A stretch of DNA of 64,000 bases from positions 1 through 64,000 of the forward strand of contig JAEWCL010000001.1 in the NCBI GenBank assembly GCA_023390655.1, given 5' to 3'. The position numbers and the translations under genes are program-made. The notes beneath the pieces were generated by a model. That model was given only the letters and a program-made list of their open reading frames with translations. It was not told the origin of the DNA and ran no database searches. Shown here one piece after another: positions 1-7,636 of this stretch. Every line of letters begins with the position of its first letter. The stretch's first letter is position 1. Source of the stretch: Bacillota bacterium. Lineage in GTDB: Bacteria > Bacillota > Clostridia > Christensenellales > CAG-138.

Positions 1-852
1 CTTCGCCAGCACCTCGGCCTGCCCGACATCGGAATAATCGCCGGGCTTATAGGAGGCGGGATCGTTATAGACCTCCGGCGGCACATAGCCATTCTGCCTC
101 GAAAGGCGGGCGTAGAATTTCTGCGCACTGTGCCAGATGGTCAGCAGCTCCTGTTCTTCCAGAGGCGGGGAACATTTTGCCGCCTCGTCTACAAAACACT
201 GATAAGCCGCATCGCTGTCACCATATTTCTTGATGACGCGGCCGGCGAAACGGGACAAGGTGGCGTTGCGGCTGCCTTCGGGAATGATCTGACCGGCGTG
301 ACCTCCATCCGCCATACCCGCGTCAAAATCATCCTCCGCCAGAAAAGCCGTGAGGTTCATGCCGCCGGGGTAAAGTTCTACCTCCGGCGAGTTCGTACCA
401 AAGAAGAACCGGGCGGCATCCAGCGCCTGTGTATCGAAATACGGGAAGATGATGTTGACCAGCTTTTTCATATCACTGTAGCAGACGGCATCGGTCATTC
501 GGTCAATGGGAAACAGGACATGAAACTTGGGGCGGGCGGGTTTGCTGTTTTTCTCCTTCATATTGGAGCGGCTGTAATGAACTGCGAAAGCAACACCCGG
601 AAATGCCTCCATAACATCTCCCGGAACCACCCAATCCGCAGGGTCTTCTGAGTGGTCGTTGTCGCAGTCGACGGGAAGACAGTCCGCACCAAGGAAGTTA
701 TCCCCGTTGCGATAGCTGTTTCTGTATTCCGCGCACACATAGTCGTGCGAAACCGCGGACTGAAGACCAATTGCATCGGTGACCTCGGTTTTATGCGAGT
801 AGGAGCAATTTCCTGGATTGCCGATAAAGTCGGCGCTATACAGTGTGAACAT
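1..852 (-). CDS. Phage/plasmid-type DNA primase, N-terminal part (runs off the left edge)
   Basis: An open frame of 284 codons runs from an ATG at 852 to the window edge with no stop. GGAGG lies 7 bases upstream of the ATG. The N-terminus has the look of archaeo-eukaryotic-type primase domains of phage and plasmid primase-helicases: FIGNPGN near residue 10, then an acidic VDCDND segment near residue 62, a possible metal site, and FHVLFPID near residue 112. In such proteins this domain is usually followed by a P4/VapE-type helicase domain, which would lie outside the window. It overlaps the end of the upstream gene by 17 bases, so it belongs to the same minus-strand phage operon. Role: synthesis of primers for element replication. 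The family is recognised by motif only; the missing C-terminus prevents a firmer call. Confidence 0.72.
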   Translation of the reverse strand, partial: MFTLYSADFIGNPGNCSYSHKTEVTDAIGLQSAVSHDYVCAEYRNSYRNGDNFLGADCLPVDCDNDHSEDPADWVVPGDVMEAFPGVAFAVHYSRSNMKEKNSKPARPKFHVLFPIDRMTDAVCYSDMKKLVNIIFPYFDTQALDAARFFFGTNSPEVELYPGGMNLTAFLAEDDFDAGMADGGHAGQIIPEGSRNATLSRFAGRVIKKYGDSDAAYQCFVDEAAKCSPPLEEQELLTIWHSAQKFYARLSRQNGYVPPEVYNDPASYKPGDYSDVGQAEVLAK

Positions 853-1276
853 TGGCGGTGACCTCCTCACACTCATCGGTAAAATAGCGCAGGCGGTAGT
901 TTTTCCACCTGGCGCGTTTGATTTCCGTCCGCATACCCGCTGAAAAGGTCTCACCGAATACCCATACCTCTGAGCATTTGCTCATCAGGGCGTTTCCGAA
1001 GAAAATCCCAAGCTGACGCTCGCCTGGGCTGGCGTCGTCAAGAAACTGCGGGAACAGCAGATGCGGTGCGACGGGGATGCAGCCCCTGTCCACAGCAAAG
1101 CGGCTGTAACGCCGGGCAGCTTCGACATTTTTATCGATCTCTCCGGCATAGGGCGAACAGATATAGACAATGGGCCTGAATGCACGAAGCGCGCACTGTT
1201 CTTTTTCTATAAGGGACAGCGCCTCGAACGCGGTTGGATCGGGGTAGCCTTCCGAGTTGTATTTGTCTGTGCTCAT
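836..1276 (-). CDS. DUF4406/DUF7768-like (nucleoside 2-deoxyribosyltransferase-like) phage protein
   Basis: A 146-residue protein. The core from about residue 37 (YICSPYAGEIDKNV) through VAPHLLFPQFL to EVWVFGE and GMRTEI matches the small Rossmann-like DUF4406/DUF7768 family, related in fold to nucleoside 2-deoxyribosyltransferases. Those enzymes exchange bases on deoxynucleosides. For this phage group the substrate is not established, so a role in nucleotide or modified-base metabolism is inference. The start overlaps the stop of the antirepressor gene by 4 bases, and the 3' end overlaps the primase start by 17 bases. This is consistent with translational coupling within the replication operon. 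Confidence 0.7.
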   Translation of the reverse strand: MSTDKYNSEGYPDPTAFEALSLIEKEQCALRAFRPIVYICSPYAGEIDKNVEAARRYSRFAVDRGCIPVAPHLLFPQFLDDASPGERQLGIFFGNALMSKCSEVWVFGETFSAGMRTEIKRARWKNYRLRYFTDECEEVTANVHTV

Positions 1277-2052
1277 GCCGCGCCTCTTTCGATGACGGGT
1301 AGGATGCCGCGCCTGGATTTCAGCAGGTCGTAAAGGAACAGACGGCCTTTCTGAGTCCAGTAGGTATGCATTACGCTGCGGTCGGCGTCGATGGCATGGG
1401 TACGGGACTGCGTATAGCCCTGATTAGCGTAGTCCTGATAAAGAAGCCAGGTCTCACGCAATTTGTACTGGATACCCAGCTCGTGGAGCAATTTGTTGAA
1501 CGCGCGTCCGCTCATGCCGTAATCCTTGGCGATCTGTGTAACAGGAACGGTGTTCTTGTTCTGCAGGATAAGGTCGTAGTAGCTTGCTTTCGGCTGAAGC
1601 TCCGCAATCTGCTGCTTCTGAACCGCCGCCGTGAGCTGCAGCGTTTTTGTTCGCTCGCGCTGCGCTTTCAGTTCCTGCAGCACCGCGATCATCAAATCGG
1701 GGTTGGAAAGAAGCTCATCTGTGGCATAAACGCCGTGTTTACGGATCGACGGCACGACCTCGTGGGTAATCCAGCGCTTGAACGCTTTCGCCTGGGGCTT
1801 GCGGCTACCGAGAATAAGCGCGTACAGACCCGGCTCATTGACGAAAGCCGCGAGCGACTGGCCTGTCGCCGCACTCTCATTTGAAATGAGGGTGGTGTAT
1901 TTCTCGTCCTCGTCAAGACGGGCCAGCGCCTGAGATACATTGTCGAGTTCCAGCACACGGCACACATCCGCAGCCATAAACCACGGTTCTCCGTTTTTGC
2001 TGACCGTACGGACGTCGCGTCCTTCGTAGCAGTAAATTTGAATCTCATCCAT
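1273..2052 (-). CDS. Phage antirepressor (BRO-N plus KilAC domains)
   Basis: A 259-residue protein with two recognisable parts. Residues about 1-110 are a BRO-N domain (WFMAADVCRVLELDNVSQAL, EPGLYALILGSRKPQAKAFKRWI, VLPSIRKHGVY-like segment). Residues about 150-255 are a KilAC (ANT) domain (PKASYYDLIL, TQIAKDYGMSGRAFNKLLHE, YWTQKGRLFLYDLL). Proteins of this architecture act as antirepressors or DNA-binding regulators in prophages, often interfering with the element's own repressor. The natural counterpart here would be the XRE repressor at 8397-8786; that pairing is inference. The SD GAGGAGG precedes the ATG. Confidence 0.88.
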   Translation of the reverse strand: MDEIQIYCYEGRDVRTVSKNGEPWFMAADVCRVLELDNVSQALARLDEDEKYTTLISNESAATGQSLAAFVNEPGLYALILGSRKPQAKAFKRWITHEVVPSIRKHGVYATDELLSNPDLMIAVLQELKAQRERTKTLQLTAAVQKQQIAELQPKASYYDLILQNKNTVPVTQIAKDYGMSGRAFNKLLHELGIQYKLRETWLLYQDYANQGYTQSRTHAIDADRSVMHTYWTQKGRLFLYDLLKSRRGILPVIERGAA

Positions 2053-2132
2053 AAATGTAAAAACCTCCTCGTTTTTGACCGGCTCAACCCCACCGGGGAG
2101 AACCTTTTTTCAATGGCGTTTCGTCCATCTGA

Positions 2133-2167
2133 TACTCACTGGAACAAAAAGCCCGTCCTGGCCGAAA
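2133..2167 (-). repeat. Copy 1 of a spaced intergenic element in the phage region
   Basis: The 120-base gap between the antirepressor and the DNA polymerase holds, on the plus strand, TACTCACTGGAA (2133-2144) and TGGCCGAAA (2159-2167). The same two blocks recur at the same 26-base offset at 6570-6604. Read on the minus strand, the element is TTTCGGCCA followed by TTCCAGTGAGTA, and it lies about 80 bases upstream of the antirepressor start. It could be a phage promoter or RNA element; the function is unknown. Confidence 0.5.
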
Positions 2168-2172
2168 GAGGA

Positions 2173-4113
2173 TCAATCTTTTTTATAAAAATCAGTCTCG
2201 TAGCCGTCGGCGCGGAGCAGCAGTCCCTTTGCCCAGGGCGGCGTCCGGCTCATCTGCTCACAGACCACCAGCAGAGACATGCGCGGATCGGCTTCAATAA
2301 CCAACTCGTCATGGATGTGCATGACAATGGAGCACCTGCGGAGCGTTTTCATGGCAAAGCAGAGAATGTCGCGTGAGGTGGCCTGCACGATGTTTTCCAC
2401 GAACTTCGGGCCGTAACTGTCCAGCCTTTCCCACTTTTTTGTGCCGCCGACACCTTCGTAAGTGATGCACTGACCGCCAAACTTGTTCTCTCCGATGCGC
2501 GGCTTCACATAGGAAAGCCGTCTGCCGGACGGGAGCGTGATAAACAGCATCCCGCTCTGGCAGGTAAAAACGATGCCGTGAGTTTCGTTGGTATGCTTGT
2601 TGCGAACGGCCTCCATAGCGGCGCGGTCTACATCCCACCAGAATCTTACGATCATCGGATTGGACTGCCGCCACGCATCTACCAGTGGGGGCAGTTCATC
2701 CTCCGCAAGCCCCATCTCCAGCGCACCCATTGCTTTCAGCGCGCCGACCGAACCGCCGTAGCCGAGGGCCAGTTCCGCGATTTTGCCTTTCTGCCGCAGA
2801 TGACCGTTGACACCGTGCTTCTCAACGGGAACCTTGAACATCTGACTGGCGCTTGCGCAGTAGATGTCGCCGCCCTTGGCGAAAACATCCTGTCGCCACC
2901 GTTCGCCAGCAAGCCACGCGATAACCCTCGCTTCAATCGCCGAAAAATCCGCTACGATGAATTTGGCTCCGGTTCTTGGCACAAACGCCGTGCGGATCAG
3001 CTGTGACAACGTGTCCGGCACATCCTCATAGAGCATTTCCAGCGCATCAAAGTCTCCGCAGCGCACAAGGGCGCGGGCTTCGGCTAAGTCTTCCAGATGG
3101 TTCTGCGGCAGGTTTTGCATTTGAATAAGCCTGCCCGCCCAGCGGCCTGTTCTGTTGGCACCATAAAACTGAAACATTCCGCGGGCGCGGCCGTCCGAGC
3201 AAACAGCTGTCCGCATGGTCTGATATTTCTTGACCGAGGATTTGGCAAGCTGCTGACGCATGAGAAGGACATCACGCAGTTCTTGGGGAGCGGTTTTGAT
3301 GAGTTCCGCGACAGCCTTTTTACCGAGCGTTTCGGTTTGCATGCCGTTTTCGGCAAGCCACCCCTTCATCTGAACGACCGAATTCGGATTATCGAGCGCG
3401 GTGATCTCCTTTGTGGCGGCGGTCAGTTCCGAGCGGGAGCGACCATCCATGGCAATTGCCTGTTTAACCAGTGTTTTATCCAGCGCCACCCCACGGTCGT
3501 TAATCTCCTGGTCAAGGTGATATTCCTCCCATACGGAGTCTGGCACCGGAAATTTTGCGAGTTTTGACTGAATAGACATCTCCGTTTCAACGTCACGGAT
3601 GTTGTACTGCTTAAAAGCCAACCACTTGTCCGGCGCGTGACAGGGATAATTTCGGGTGCGCTGACCGTTTGCTTTTGTAGGAGCGCAGGGCTGGCAGAAG
3701 TATTTGACGAGGTCCTTGCCCTCGGCGAGTTTCTGCTTTTCAAGGCCGAGGACAGCACCGACGCCCTCCAATGACAGCGGCAGACCCATTGTCGCTGCCC
3801 ATATCATGGAGCATTTCCATGACTCGGGATTGAGGTATTCTCCGGTTGTCAGCCCGATGAAGCGAGACAGGCAGACGCGTTCGAAGTTGGCGTTAAAGGC
3901 CCATTTTGTCACGCTTTCATCAGAGAGGGCGCTGACTATCTCGCTGGGGATGCTTTCTCCGCAGGCGAGGTCGACGACTTGAACAGGACCGTCATCCGCG
4001 TTGTATCCGAACAGAAGAATCTCAAAATCCGGGGCTTCGACATATTTATAAACGCCACACTTGGCCAGCGGCGCGCTGCTGAAGGTTTCAATATCAATCG
4101 AAAGAGTTTTCAT
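2173..4113 (-). CDS. Family A DNA polymerase (phage type) with 3'-5' exonuclease domain
   Basis: A 646-residue polymerase, shorter than bacterial Pol I and without the 5' nuclease domain, as usual for phage enzymes. The N-terminal exonuclease motif is visible as SIDIETF with Asp7 and Glu9. Polymerase motif A is VADFSAIEAR with Asp389, motif B is the segment around KGKIAELALGYGG, and motif C is MHIHDELV with Asp602. All catalytic acidic residues are therefore present and the enzyme is probably active. It sits between the antirepressor and the ssDNA-binding protein genes, which fits an element that supplies its own replisome. Start chosen at ATG 4113. Confidence 0.95.
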   Translation of the reverse strand: MKTLSIDIETFSSAPLAKCGVYKYVEAPDFEILLFGYNADDGPVQVVDLACGESIPSEIVSALSDESVTKWAFNANFERVCLSRFIGLTTGEYLNPESWKCSMIWAATMGLPLSLEGVGAVLGLEKQKLAEGKDLVKYFCQPCAPTKANGQRTRNYPCHAPDKWLAFKQYNIRDVETEMSIQSKLAKFPVPDSVWEEYHLDQEINDRGVALDKTLVKQAIAMDGRSRSELTAATKEITALDNPNSVVQMKGWLAENGMQTETLGKKAVAELIKTAPQELRDVLLMRQQLAKSSVKKYQTMRTAVCSDGRARGMFQFYGANRTGRWAGRLIQMQNLPQNHLEDLAEARALVRCGDFDALEMLYEDVPDTLSQLIRTAFVPRTGAKFIVADFSAIEARVIAWLAGERWRQDVFAKGGDIYCASASQMFKVPVEKHGVNGHLRQKGKIAELALGYGGSVGALKAMGALEMGLAEDELPPLVDAWRQSNPMIVRFWWDVDRAAMEAVRNKHTNETHGIVFTCQSGMLFITLPSGRRLSYVKPRIGENKFGGQCITYEGVGGTKKWERLDSYGPKFVENIVQATSRDILCFAMKTLRRCSIVMHIHDELVIEADPRMSLLVVCEQMSRTPPWAKGLLLRADGYETDFYKKD

Positions 4114-4176
4114 GATTCGCCATCCTTTATAAGTAAGGAGGCGGCAAAGATAATCTCTGCCGCCTCCCGGATATTG

Positions 4177-4362
4177 TTACTTGCTGAATTCCTTCATGCG
4201 TAGGGCATGGTACTCCTTATCGCGGGTGGCCTGTTCCTTTTCACGCTTTTCACGCTTCCGATCATACATAGCGCTTTGAATCGCGGTGATCAGGAATACA
4301 ATGCTGAAGCAGAGCCAGATAACAAGCAGGATGGTTAACAGGATGGTCTGTAATGTTGCCAT
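4177..4362 (-). CDS. Small single-pass membrane protein
   Basis: A 61-residue protein. Residues about 5-30 form one hydrophobic segment (LQTILLTILLVIWLCFSIVF), followed by a highly charged Lys/Glu/Arg-rich tail that is probably cytoplasmic and helical. No family is recognised. Its position between the polymerase and SSB genes, on the same strand with short gaps, makes it a genuine member of the phage operon rather than a chance frame. The function is unknown. Confidence 0.55.
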   Translation of the reverse strand: MATLQTILLTILLVIWLCFSIVFLITAIQSAMYDRKREKREKEQATRDKEYHALRMKEFSK

Positions 4363-4382
4363 AGTTTTTCACTGTTCCTTTC

Positions 4383-4958
4383 TTAGTTCAAAAAATCATT
4401 ATCTTCGTCGGATGCGAAGTCGTTCCCTGCACTCGCTCTGCCACCGAGAGGCTCACCGGCACGGATGAGCTGAAGGTTGTTCAATCCGCAGGCAATTCCT
4501 TTATTGCCGTTGCTGTTGAAAGCGTACAGGGAAATGCTGGCGCGGCCGTATACGCCGGAATACGCCTCCGAACGGGTCAGGACGGGATTTCGGTCGGCAT
4601 CCACAATACCGGGAGCGGTCGTGGCATTGGCATTGACAAAGTACGCGTCGGCGTAAGCGGGATCATCGGGCCTCTCGACATCCCCGTCGCGGAGTGGAAT
4701 TTTAATGCTGGCCAGCGGCGGGGCAGATTTCCCGCTGCCCTTGAGTTTGGATTCGCCCTCGTGGTAGGCGGCTTCGATTGCCGCCTTAATCTTGGCGACG
4801 GTTCTGGTATCGGACTTCGGGATAATCAGGCTGACCGAATACTTCGGCGTGCCGCCGTTAATTGACTTCGGCTCCCAGACGTTTGCGTAGCTCCAGCGGG
4901 TGTCGGGGCCGGTGATCACCTTCATCGGGTTGTTTACTTTGTTGGTGCTGTTATTCAT
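4383..4958 (-). CDS. DUF2815 protein, gp2.5-like single-stranded DNA-binding protein
   Basis: A 191-residue protein when started at the ATG at 4958 (MNNSTNK), which follows GGAGGAAAACGATT. A longer frame starts upstream but lacks this SD. The pattern VITGPDTRWSYANVWEPKS, VSLIIPKSD, LRDGD, YFVNANA and RASISLYAFN is that of PF10991 (DUF2815), a family placed with T7 gp2.5-like OB-fold ssDNA-binding proteins. It would coat single strands during element replication. The acidic C-terminus (ASDEDNDFL) fits the partner-binding tail seen in many SSBs. Its start overlaps the end of the DUF2800 gene by 8 bases, suggesting coupling. Confidence 0.85.
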   Translation of the reverse strand: MNNSTNKVNNPMKVITGPDTRWSYANVWEPKSINGGTPKYSVSLIIPKSDTRTVAKIKAAIEAAYHEGESKLKGSGKSAPPLASIKIPLRDGDVERPDDPAYADAYFVNANATTAPGIVDADRNPVLTRSEAYSGVYGRASISLYAFNSNGNKGIACGLNNLQLIRAGEPLGGRASAGNDFASDEDNDFLN

Positions 4959-6090
4959 AATCGTTTTCCTCCATAAAATCACTTTTGGCTGTATTCATTA
5001 CCTGGCGCTTGTCGTTCTCCGGCACGAGTGTGGGTTTGCCCTGCGGTTTTTCGATAAAGGCCGCGATGAGTTTGTCAAAGCGGGATTTGCCGAGCAGCTT
5101 CTGCATGGCGGTGACGCCGAGCACTTTTCGCTCATAGGGATCAAAACCGGCGCCCTCGACGGCATCGATAACCGCCGCTTCATTTGTGTACTTGCGATTG
5201 GAACGGCCTTCGACGAGCTTCCAGCCGGTCCATTTCTTGCCGCTGATCGCCTGCTGCAGGGCATATTCCTTGATATCACCCGCCCAGGCCACAAGATTGT
5301 CCACCTTGGTGAGGATGTCCTCAATGTCCTCGTCCGTGAGGAGCGGCGGCAGCTTGAATTCATATCTGGCCAGTTCAAGATTTTCTTCGGCGCGGGCGCG
5401 GCAGTCATGCTTCGCTTTACAGAAACCGCACCATTCGCCGCACAGGAAGTTACCGTCACCCGCGAAGGCCAGGTCGGCGGTGGGCTTCAGAACCTCGTCG
5501 GCCCACTTGAGCAGATTGCTTTTGGAAATGGTATAAACGCTGACATTATCCCGACGCGGCTGGTAGATGACCATGCGAACGGTGTCAATATCGTAGATGC
5601 CATCGAAAAGTTCCAAAGCGCCCAGCCCGTAGCACATCATCTGTGAATTTTCATGGGCGTCGACCATAATTCCGCGCCCATGCTTGTAATCACAGACCGT
5701 CATCGTACCGTCGGCAATAATAATGGTATCGGATGTGCCAAAGCCGGACTCTACCCAGCGGGAAAAATCCACCCGCTGTTCGACCAGCACGACTGGGTCG
5801 GCACAGGTCTGTTTAGCGAGTTCCACCTGTTCAAGAACATAGGTGGCGTAGCTGGCAGCGCAGTCGTCCATTTCCTCCGTGACCCAAACAAGGTTCTCTG
5901 TGGGGTCGGCCGCATCCATACCGAGAGCGCGGCGGAGCTTGTATTCACAAAGCGCGTGAGCGTCGGTGCCCTCGGCTGCAAAATCACTGCCTTTGTCTTC
6001 GTAGTTCTCACAAAGCCGCGCGCTGGGCGGGCACCGGAGCCAGCGTTCCGATGAGGAGGCGGAGAGAAGAGCGTGGCCTTTAGGTGGCAT
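4951..6090 (-). CDS. DUF2800 family protein (PD-(D/E)XK/Cas4-like nuclease)
   Basis: A 379-residue phage protein. A nuclease-like core is visible around residues 110-145, with GTSDTIIIADGTMTVCDYKHG giving the D...D-Y-K arrangement of PD-(D/E)XK enzymes. A Cys cluster, CGEWCGFCKAKHDC near residue 225, resembles the Fe-S cysteines of Cas4/AddB-type nucleases. DUF2800 proteins are regularly found next to DUF2815 SSBs and family A polymerases in Firmicutes phages, as here. The likely role is DNA end processing in replication or recombination; this is inferred from fold and context. It overlaps the upstream gene by 11 bases. Confidence 0.82.
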   Translation of the reverse strand: MPPKGHALLSASSSERWLRCPPSARLCENYEDKGSDFAAEGTDAHALCEYKLRRALGMDAADPTENLVWVTEEMDDCAASYATYVLEQVELAKQTCADPVVLVEQRVDFSRWVESGFGTSDTIIIADGTMTVCDYKHGRGIMVDAHENSQMMCYGLGALELFDGIYDIDTVRMVIYQPRRDNVSVYTISKSNLLKWADEVLKPTADLAFAGDGNFLCGEWCGFCKAKHDCRARAEENLELARYEFKLPPLLTDEDIEDILTKVDNLVAWAGDIKEYALQQAISGKKWTGWKLVEGRSNRKYTNEAAVIDAVEGAGFDPYERKVLGVTAMQKLLGKSRFDKLIAAFIEKPQGKPTLVPENDKRQVMNTAKSDFMEENDYE

Positions 6091-6382
6091 CGGTCAGTCC
6101 CTCCACATCGGCAAGCAGCTCCCCGTACCGGGTGGGGTCTATTTCAGACAGCTTGCTGGCACCGTACTTTTGGAGCAGAGAGCGGATTTGAGCGGTATAG
6201 CCCTTTCGAGACTTGTCCGCCAAAATTGCTCTGACCGCTTCCAGGGTGGGAGCCGGTTCTTCTTTCGGGGCTGGCGCATTGGCGTTGAACGCCCCGGACA
6301 GCCAGTCAGCCGCATCGCTGATGGCAGCGGCACATTTCCGAAGTTCTTCGATGGTCATCGCAATGTCGCTCATTTTGCTCAT
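6080..6382 (-). CDS. Conserved phage protein of unknown function, 100 aa
   Basis: A 100-residue protein when started at ATG 6382, which follows GGAGGAAAAGTGG. A longer in-frame extension upstream lacks an SD. The N-terminal half is helical (MTIEELRKCAAAISDAADWL), followed by an Ala/Pro linker. The C-terminal part (LEAVRAILADKSRKGYTAQI, LLQKYGASKLSEIDP) is a conserved module seen in many Clostridia phage replication operons. It is sometimes misannotated as rRNA biogenesis protein rrp5; that name has no support here. The function is unknown. The gene is in the replication operon. Confidence 0.65.
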   Translation of the reverse strand: MSKMSDIAMTIEELRKCAAAISDAADWLSGAFNANAPAPKEEPAPTLEAVRAILADKSRKGYTAQIRSLLQKYGASKLSEIDPTRYGELLADVEGLTDAT

Positions 6383-6524
6383 CCACTTTTCCTCCTTCTC
6401 TGGATTGACTCTGTTCGGCAAGGAGAGTGAGTTTTCTCGCCAGCCGCTTCGACACAACGGAGATGGCGGTAAGAATACCGATCAGCTCTTCGTCGGTGCC
6501 GATTCTTTGAACTCGTTCGTTCAT
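6306..6524 (-). CDS. Small phage protein, 72 aa, overlapping the next gene
   Basis: Starts at ATG 6524 behind GGAGGTAAACCGC, a very good ribosome binding site; a longer frame to 6626 has no SD. The N-terminal 40 residues (MNERVQRIGTDEELIGILTA, ISVVSKRLARKLTLL) look like a real helical protein. The last 30 residues are Cys/His/Arg-rich and overlap the following gene by 77 bases in another frame. No family is recognised. Either the overlap is real or the functional protein normally ends earlier and a frameshift has extended it. Confidence 0.5.
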   Translation of the reverse strand: MNERVQRIGTDEELIGILTAISVVSKRLARKLTLLAEQSQSREGGKVDEQNERHCDDHRRTSEMCRCHQRCG

Positions 6525-6569
6525 GCGGTTTACCTCCGTTCCAAGGACTTGTCGTTTTCCTGTCCTCAC

Positions 6570-6604
6570 TACCCACTGGAAAAATGGAAGGTGTCTGGCC
6601 GAAA
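6570..6604 (-). repeat. Copy 2 of the spaced intergenic phage element
   Basis: On the plus strand, TACCCACTGGAA (6570-6581) and TGGCCGAAA (6596-6604) have the same spacing as the copy at 2133-2167. This copy ends about 46 bases upstream of the ATG at 6524 and lies just downstream of the terminator that follows the sigma-like gene. A promoter function is therefore plausible. Confidence 0.5.
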
Positions 6605-6629
6605 AAGAGAGAAAACTTTTTTGCATAAA

Positions 6630-6661
6630 GGAACGAGGCTGTTTTGCAGCAGCCCCGTTCC
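6630..6661 (-). terminator. Hairpin terminator after the sigma-like gene
   Basis: Arms GGAACGAGGCTG (6630-6641) and CAGCCCCGTTCC (6650-6661) pair over 12 bases with one G-U wobble. On the minus strand the stem is followed by TTTAT. It lies 15 bases past the stop of the sigma-like gene. The U tail is short, so termination may be partial. Confidence 0.6.
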
Positions 6662-6675
6662 TATTGGAAAAAATA

Positions 6676-7188
6676 TCAGGATGGGTTTTGATGATGTTTG
6701 CGAAGTGAGGCGAGGAGCTTGTCCCTGCGATAAGTAAACGTGTTGCGTGCCATGTTAAGGGCCGCGGCGCACTCCCGCTCCGTTTTGCCGGACATAATTA
6801 GTTCGCAGATGCGTCTGCCGTCCGGGTCGCGCTCGGCAAGCTCGTCCAGAAGCTGCTCAAGGAAAATACTGTCGAGGACGATATCCGCGAAAGCCGCATC
6901 CGGGTCGCTGAGGGTGTCTCCCAGGCACATTTCATCGCCGTTGGCGTTCTCCATCGGTGCATCAAGCGACAGCGTGTTGCCCGTGGCGTGATAGCCGCAT
7001 AAGGCGCAGTCTCCGTCACAGCGCCAGAGTTCGGTTTTTGGGCAGACACACTGACCGTTCTTCCGCGCGGCTTTCTGAATGCGCCATATTGGGCGATAGT
7101 ATTCGAGGTAGACCTCCTCGGTCACGGGAACCCACTCGTTGGTGTTGGGAAGGTAGATTTTGCGTTCTTTGTTTCCTTGATTTGACAT
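6676..7188 (-). CDS. Sigma-70 region 4-like phage regulator
   Basis: A 170-residue protein from ATG 7188, which follows AAAGGAGTCAATTTT. It has an N-terminal Cys cluster (CVCPKTELWRCDGDCALC, near residues 42-59). The C-terminal helices (ILDSIFLEQLLDELAERDPD, GRRICELIMSGKTERECAAA, LNMARNTFTYRRDKLLASLR) read as a sigma region 4-type helix-turn-helix. Similar sigma-like or ArpU-like proteins sit at the front of Firmicutes phage early or late operons. It may activate phage promoters; the repeated element at 2133 and 6570 is a candidate target (speculative). Confidence 0.72.
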   Translation of the reverse strand: MSNQGNKERKIYLPNTNEWVPVTEEVYLEYYRPIWRIQKAARKNGQCVCPKTELWRCDGDCALCGYHATGNTLSLDAPMENANGDEMCLGDTLSDPDAAFADIVLDSIFLEQLLDELAERDPDGRRICELIMSGKTERECAAALNMARNTFTYRRDKLLASLRKHHQNPS

Positions 7189-7214
7189 AAAATTGACTCC
7201 TTTCAGATTTGCAT

Positions 7215-7316
7215 GAAATCCGCAGGAGCCAATCAATCCGTAGAAACAGAAAAACGGCCGGGATAGTCCTCAGTTATGAGAACTAATCCTGGCCGTCGTG
7301 CAGCTCTGCGGATTTC
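7215..7316 (-). terminator. Nested inverted repeat containing a minus-strand intrinsic terminator
   Basis: Outer arms GAAATCCGCAGGAGC (7215-7229) and GCTCTGCGGATTTC (7303-7316) enclose a second hairpin with arms ACGGCCGGGATAGT (7254-7267) and ACTAATCCTGGCCGT (7282-7296). On the minus strand the inner hairpin ends GGCCGTTTTTCTGTTT, a good intrinsic terminator. The outer arm can pair only after read-through. The element sits between the 69-residue gene and the sigma-like gene, so it may attenuate entry into the replication operon. Confidence 0.65.
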
Positions 7317-7335
7317 TTATTTATTCGTTTAAGTT

Positions 7336-7545
7336 TTACGCTGCGTGGCGATGGCTCTCCACTTGGAAAGCCGTAGTGTTAATGCGCGTGACTGTTGTTA
7401 CAGTATCCTCCCGCTCAATAATAAATTTTTCGCCGATGGGAATCCTGGTGCGGGTTCTATGCCCTTTGTATAGGGTTTCGATAAGACCGGTAGCAGCATC
7501 ACCTTTGCATGCAATACGACCGATGCAATCACGAAGTATTTCCAC
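7336..7545 (-). CDS. Small conserved-looking phage protein, 69 aa, GTG start
   Basis: Starts at GTG 7545 behind GAGGAGGAAAGTCTC. The sequence (GRIACKGDAATGLIETLYKG, then TRIPIGEKFIIERED) has the composition of a small beta-rich domain and not of a shadow frame. An overlapping frame (7398-7583) is less protein-like. It is the first gene downstream of the 7596-7627 operator and would be the first product of the element's early transcript. No family is recognised. Confidence 0.45.
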   Translation of the reverse strand: MEILRDCIGRIACKGDAATGLIETLYKGHRTRTRIPIGEKFIIEREDTVTTVTRINTTAFQVESHRHAA

Positions 7546-7595
7546 GAGACTTTCCTCCTCTCGCTCATATTCAAAAGCAACACCTCCTGTCTATC

Positions 7596-7627
7596 GTAGT
7601 AAATTAGCTTGTTCGCTTATTTACTAC
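7596..7627. promoter_or_regulatory. Operator palindrome O1 of the XRE repressor
   Basis: A 32-bp near-perfect palindrome. Arm GTAGTAAATTAGC and arm GCTTATTTACTAC pair at 12 of 13 positions around the centre TTGTTC. A second copy with the same centre lies at 8801-8832, in front of the XRE gene. A possible minus-strand -10 (CATAAT, 7628-7633) directly abuts it, so repressor bound here should block the leftward phage operon. Confidence 0.75.
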
Positions 7628-7636
7628 ATTATGGGT

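Noticed and set aside
130..651. A 173-residue plus-strand frame over the left edge
   Set aside because: It is the shadow of the primase gene on the opposite strand, which has a perfect SD and family motifs.
7398..7583. A minus-strand frame with AGGAGG upstream that overlaps the 69-residue gene
   Set aside because: The start would be a non-ATG codon and the sequence is less protein-like than the overlapping 7336-7545 frame, which has its own GAGGAGG. A short leader peptide cannot be excluded.
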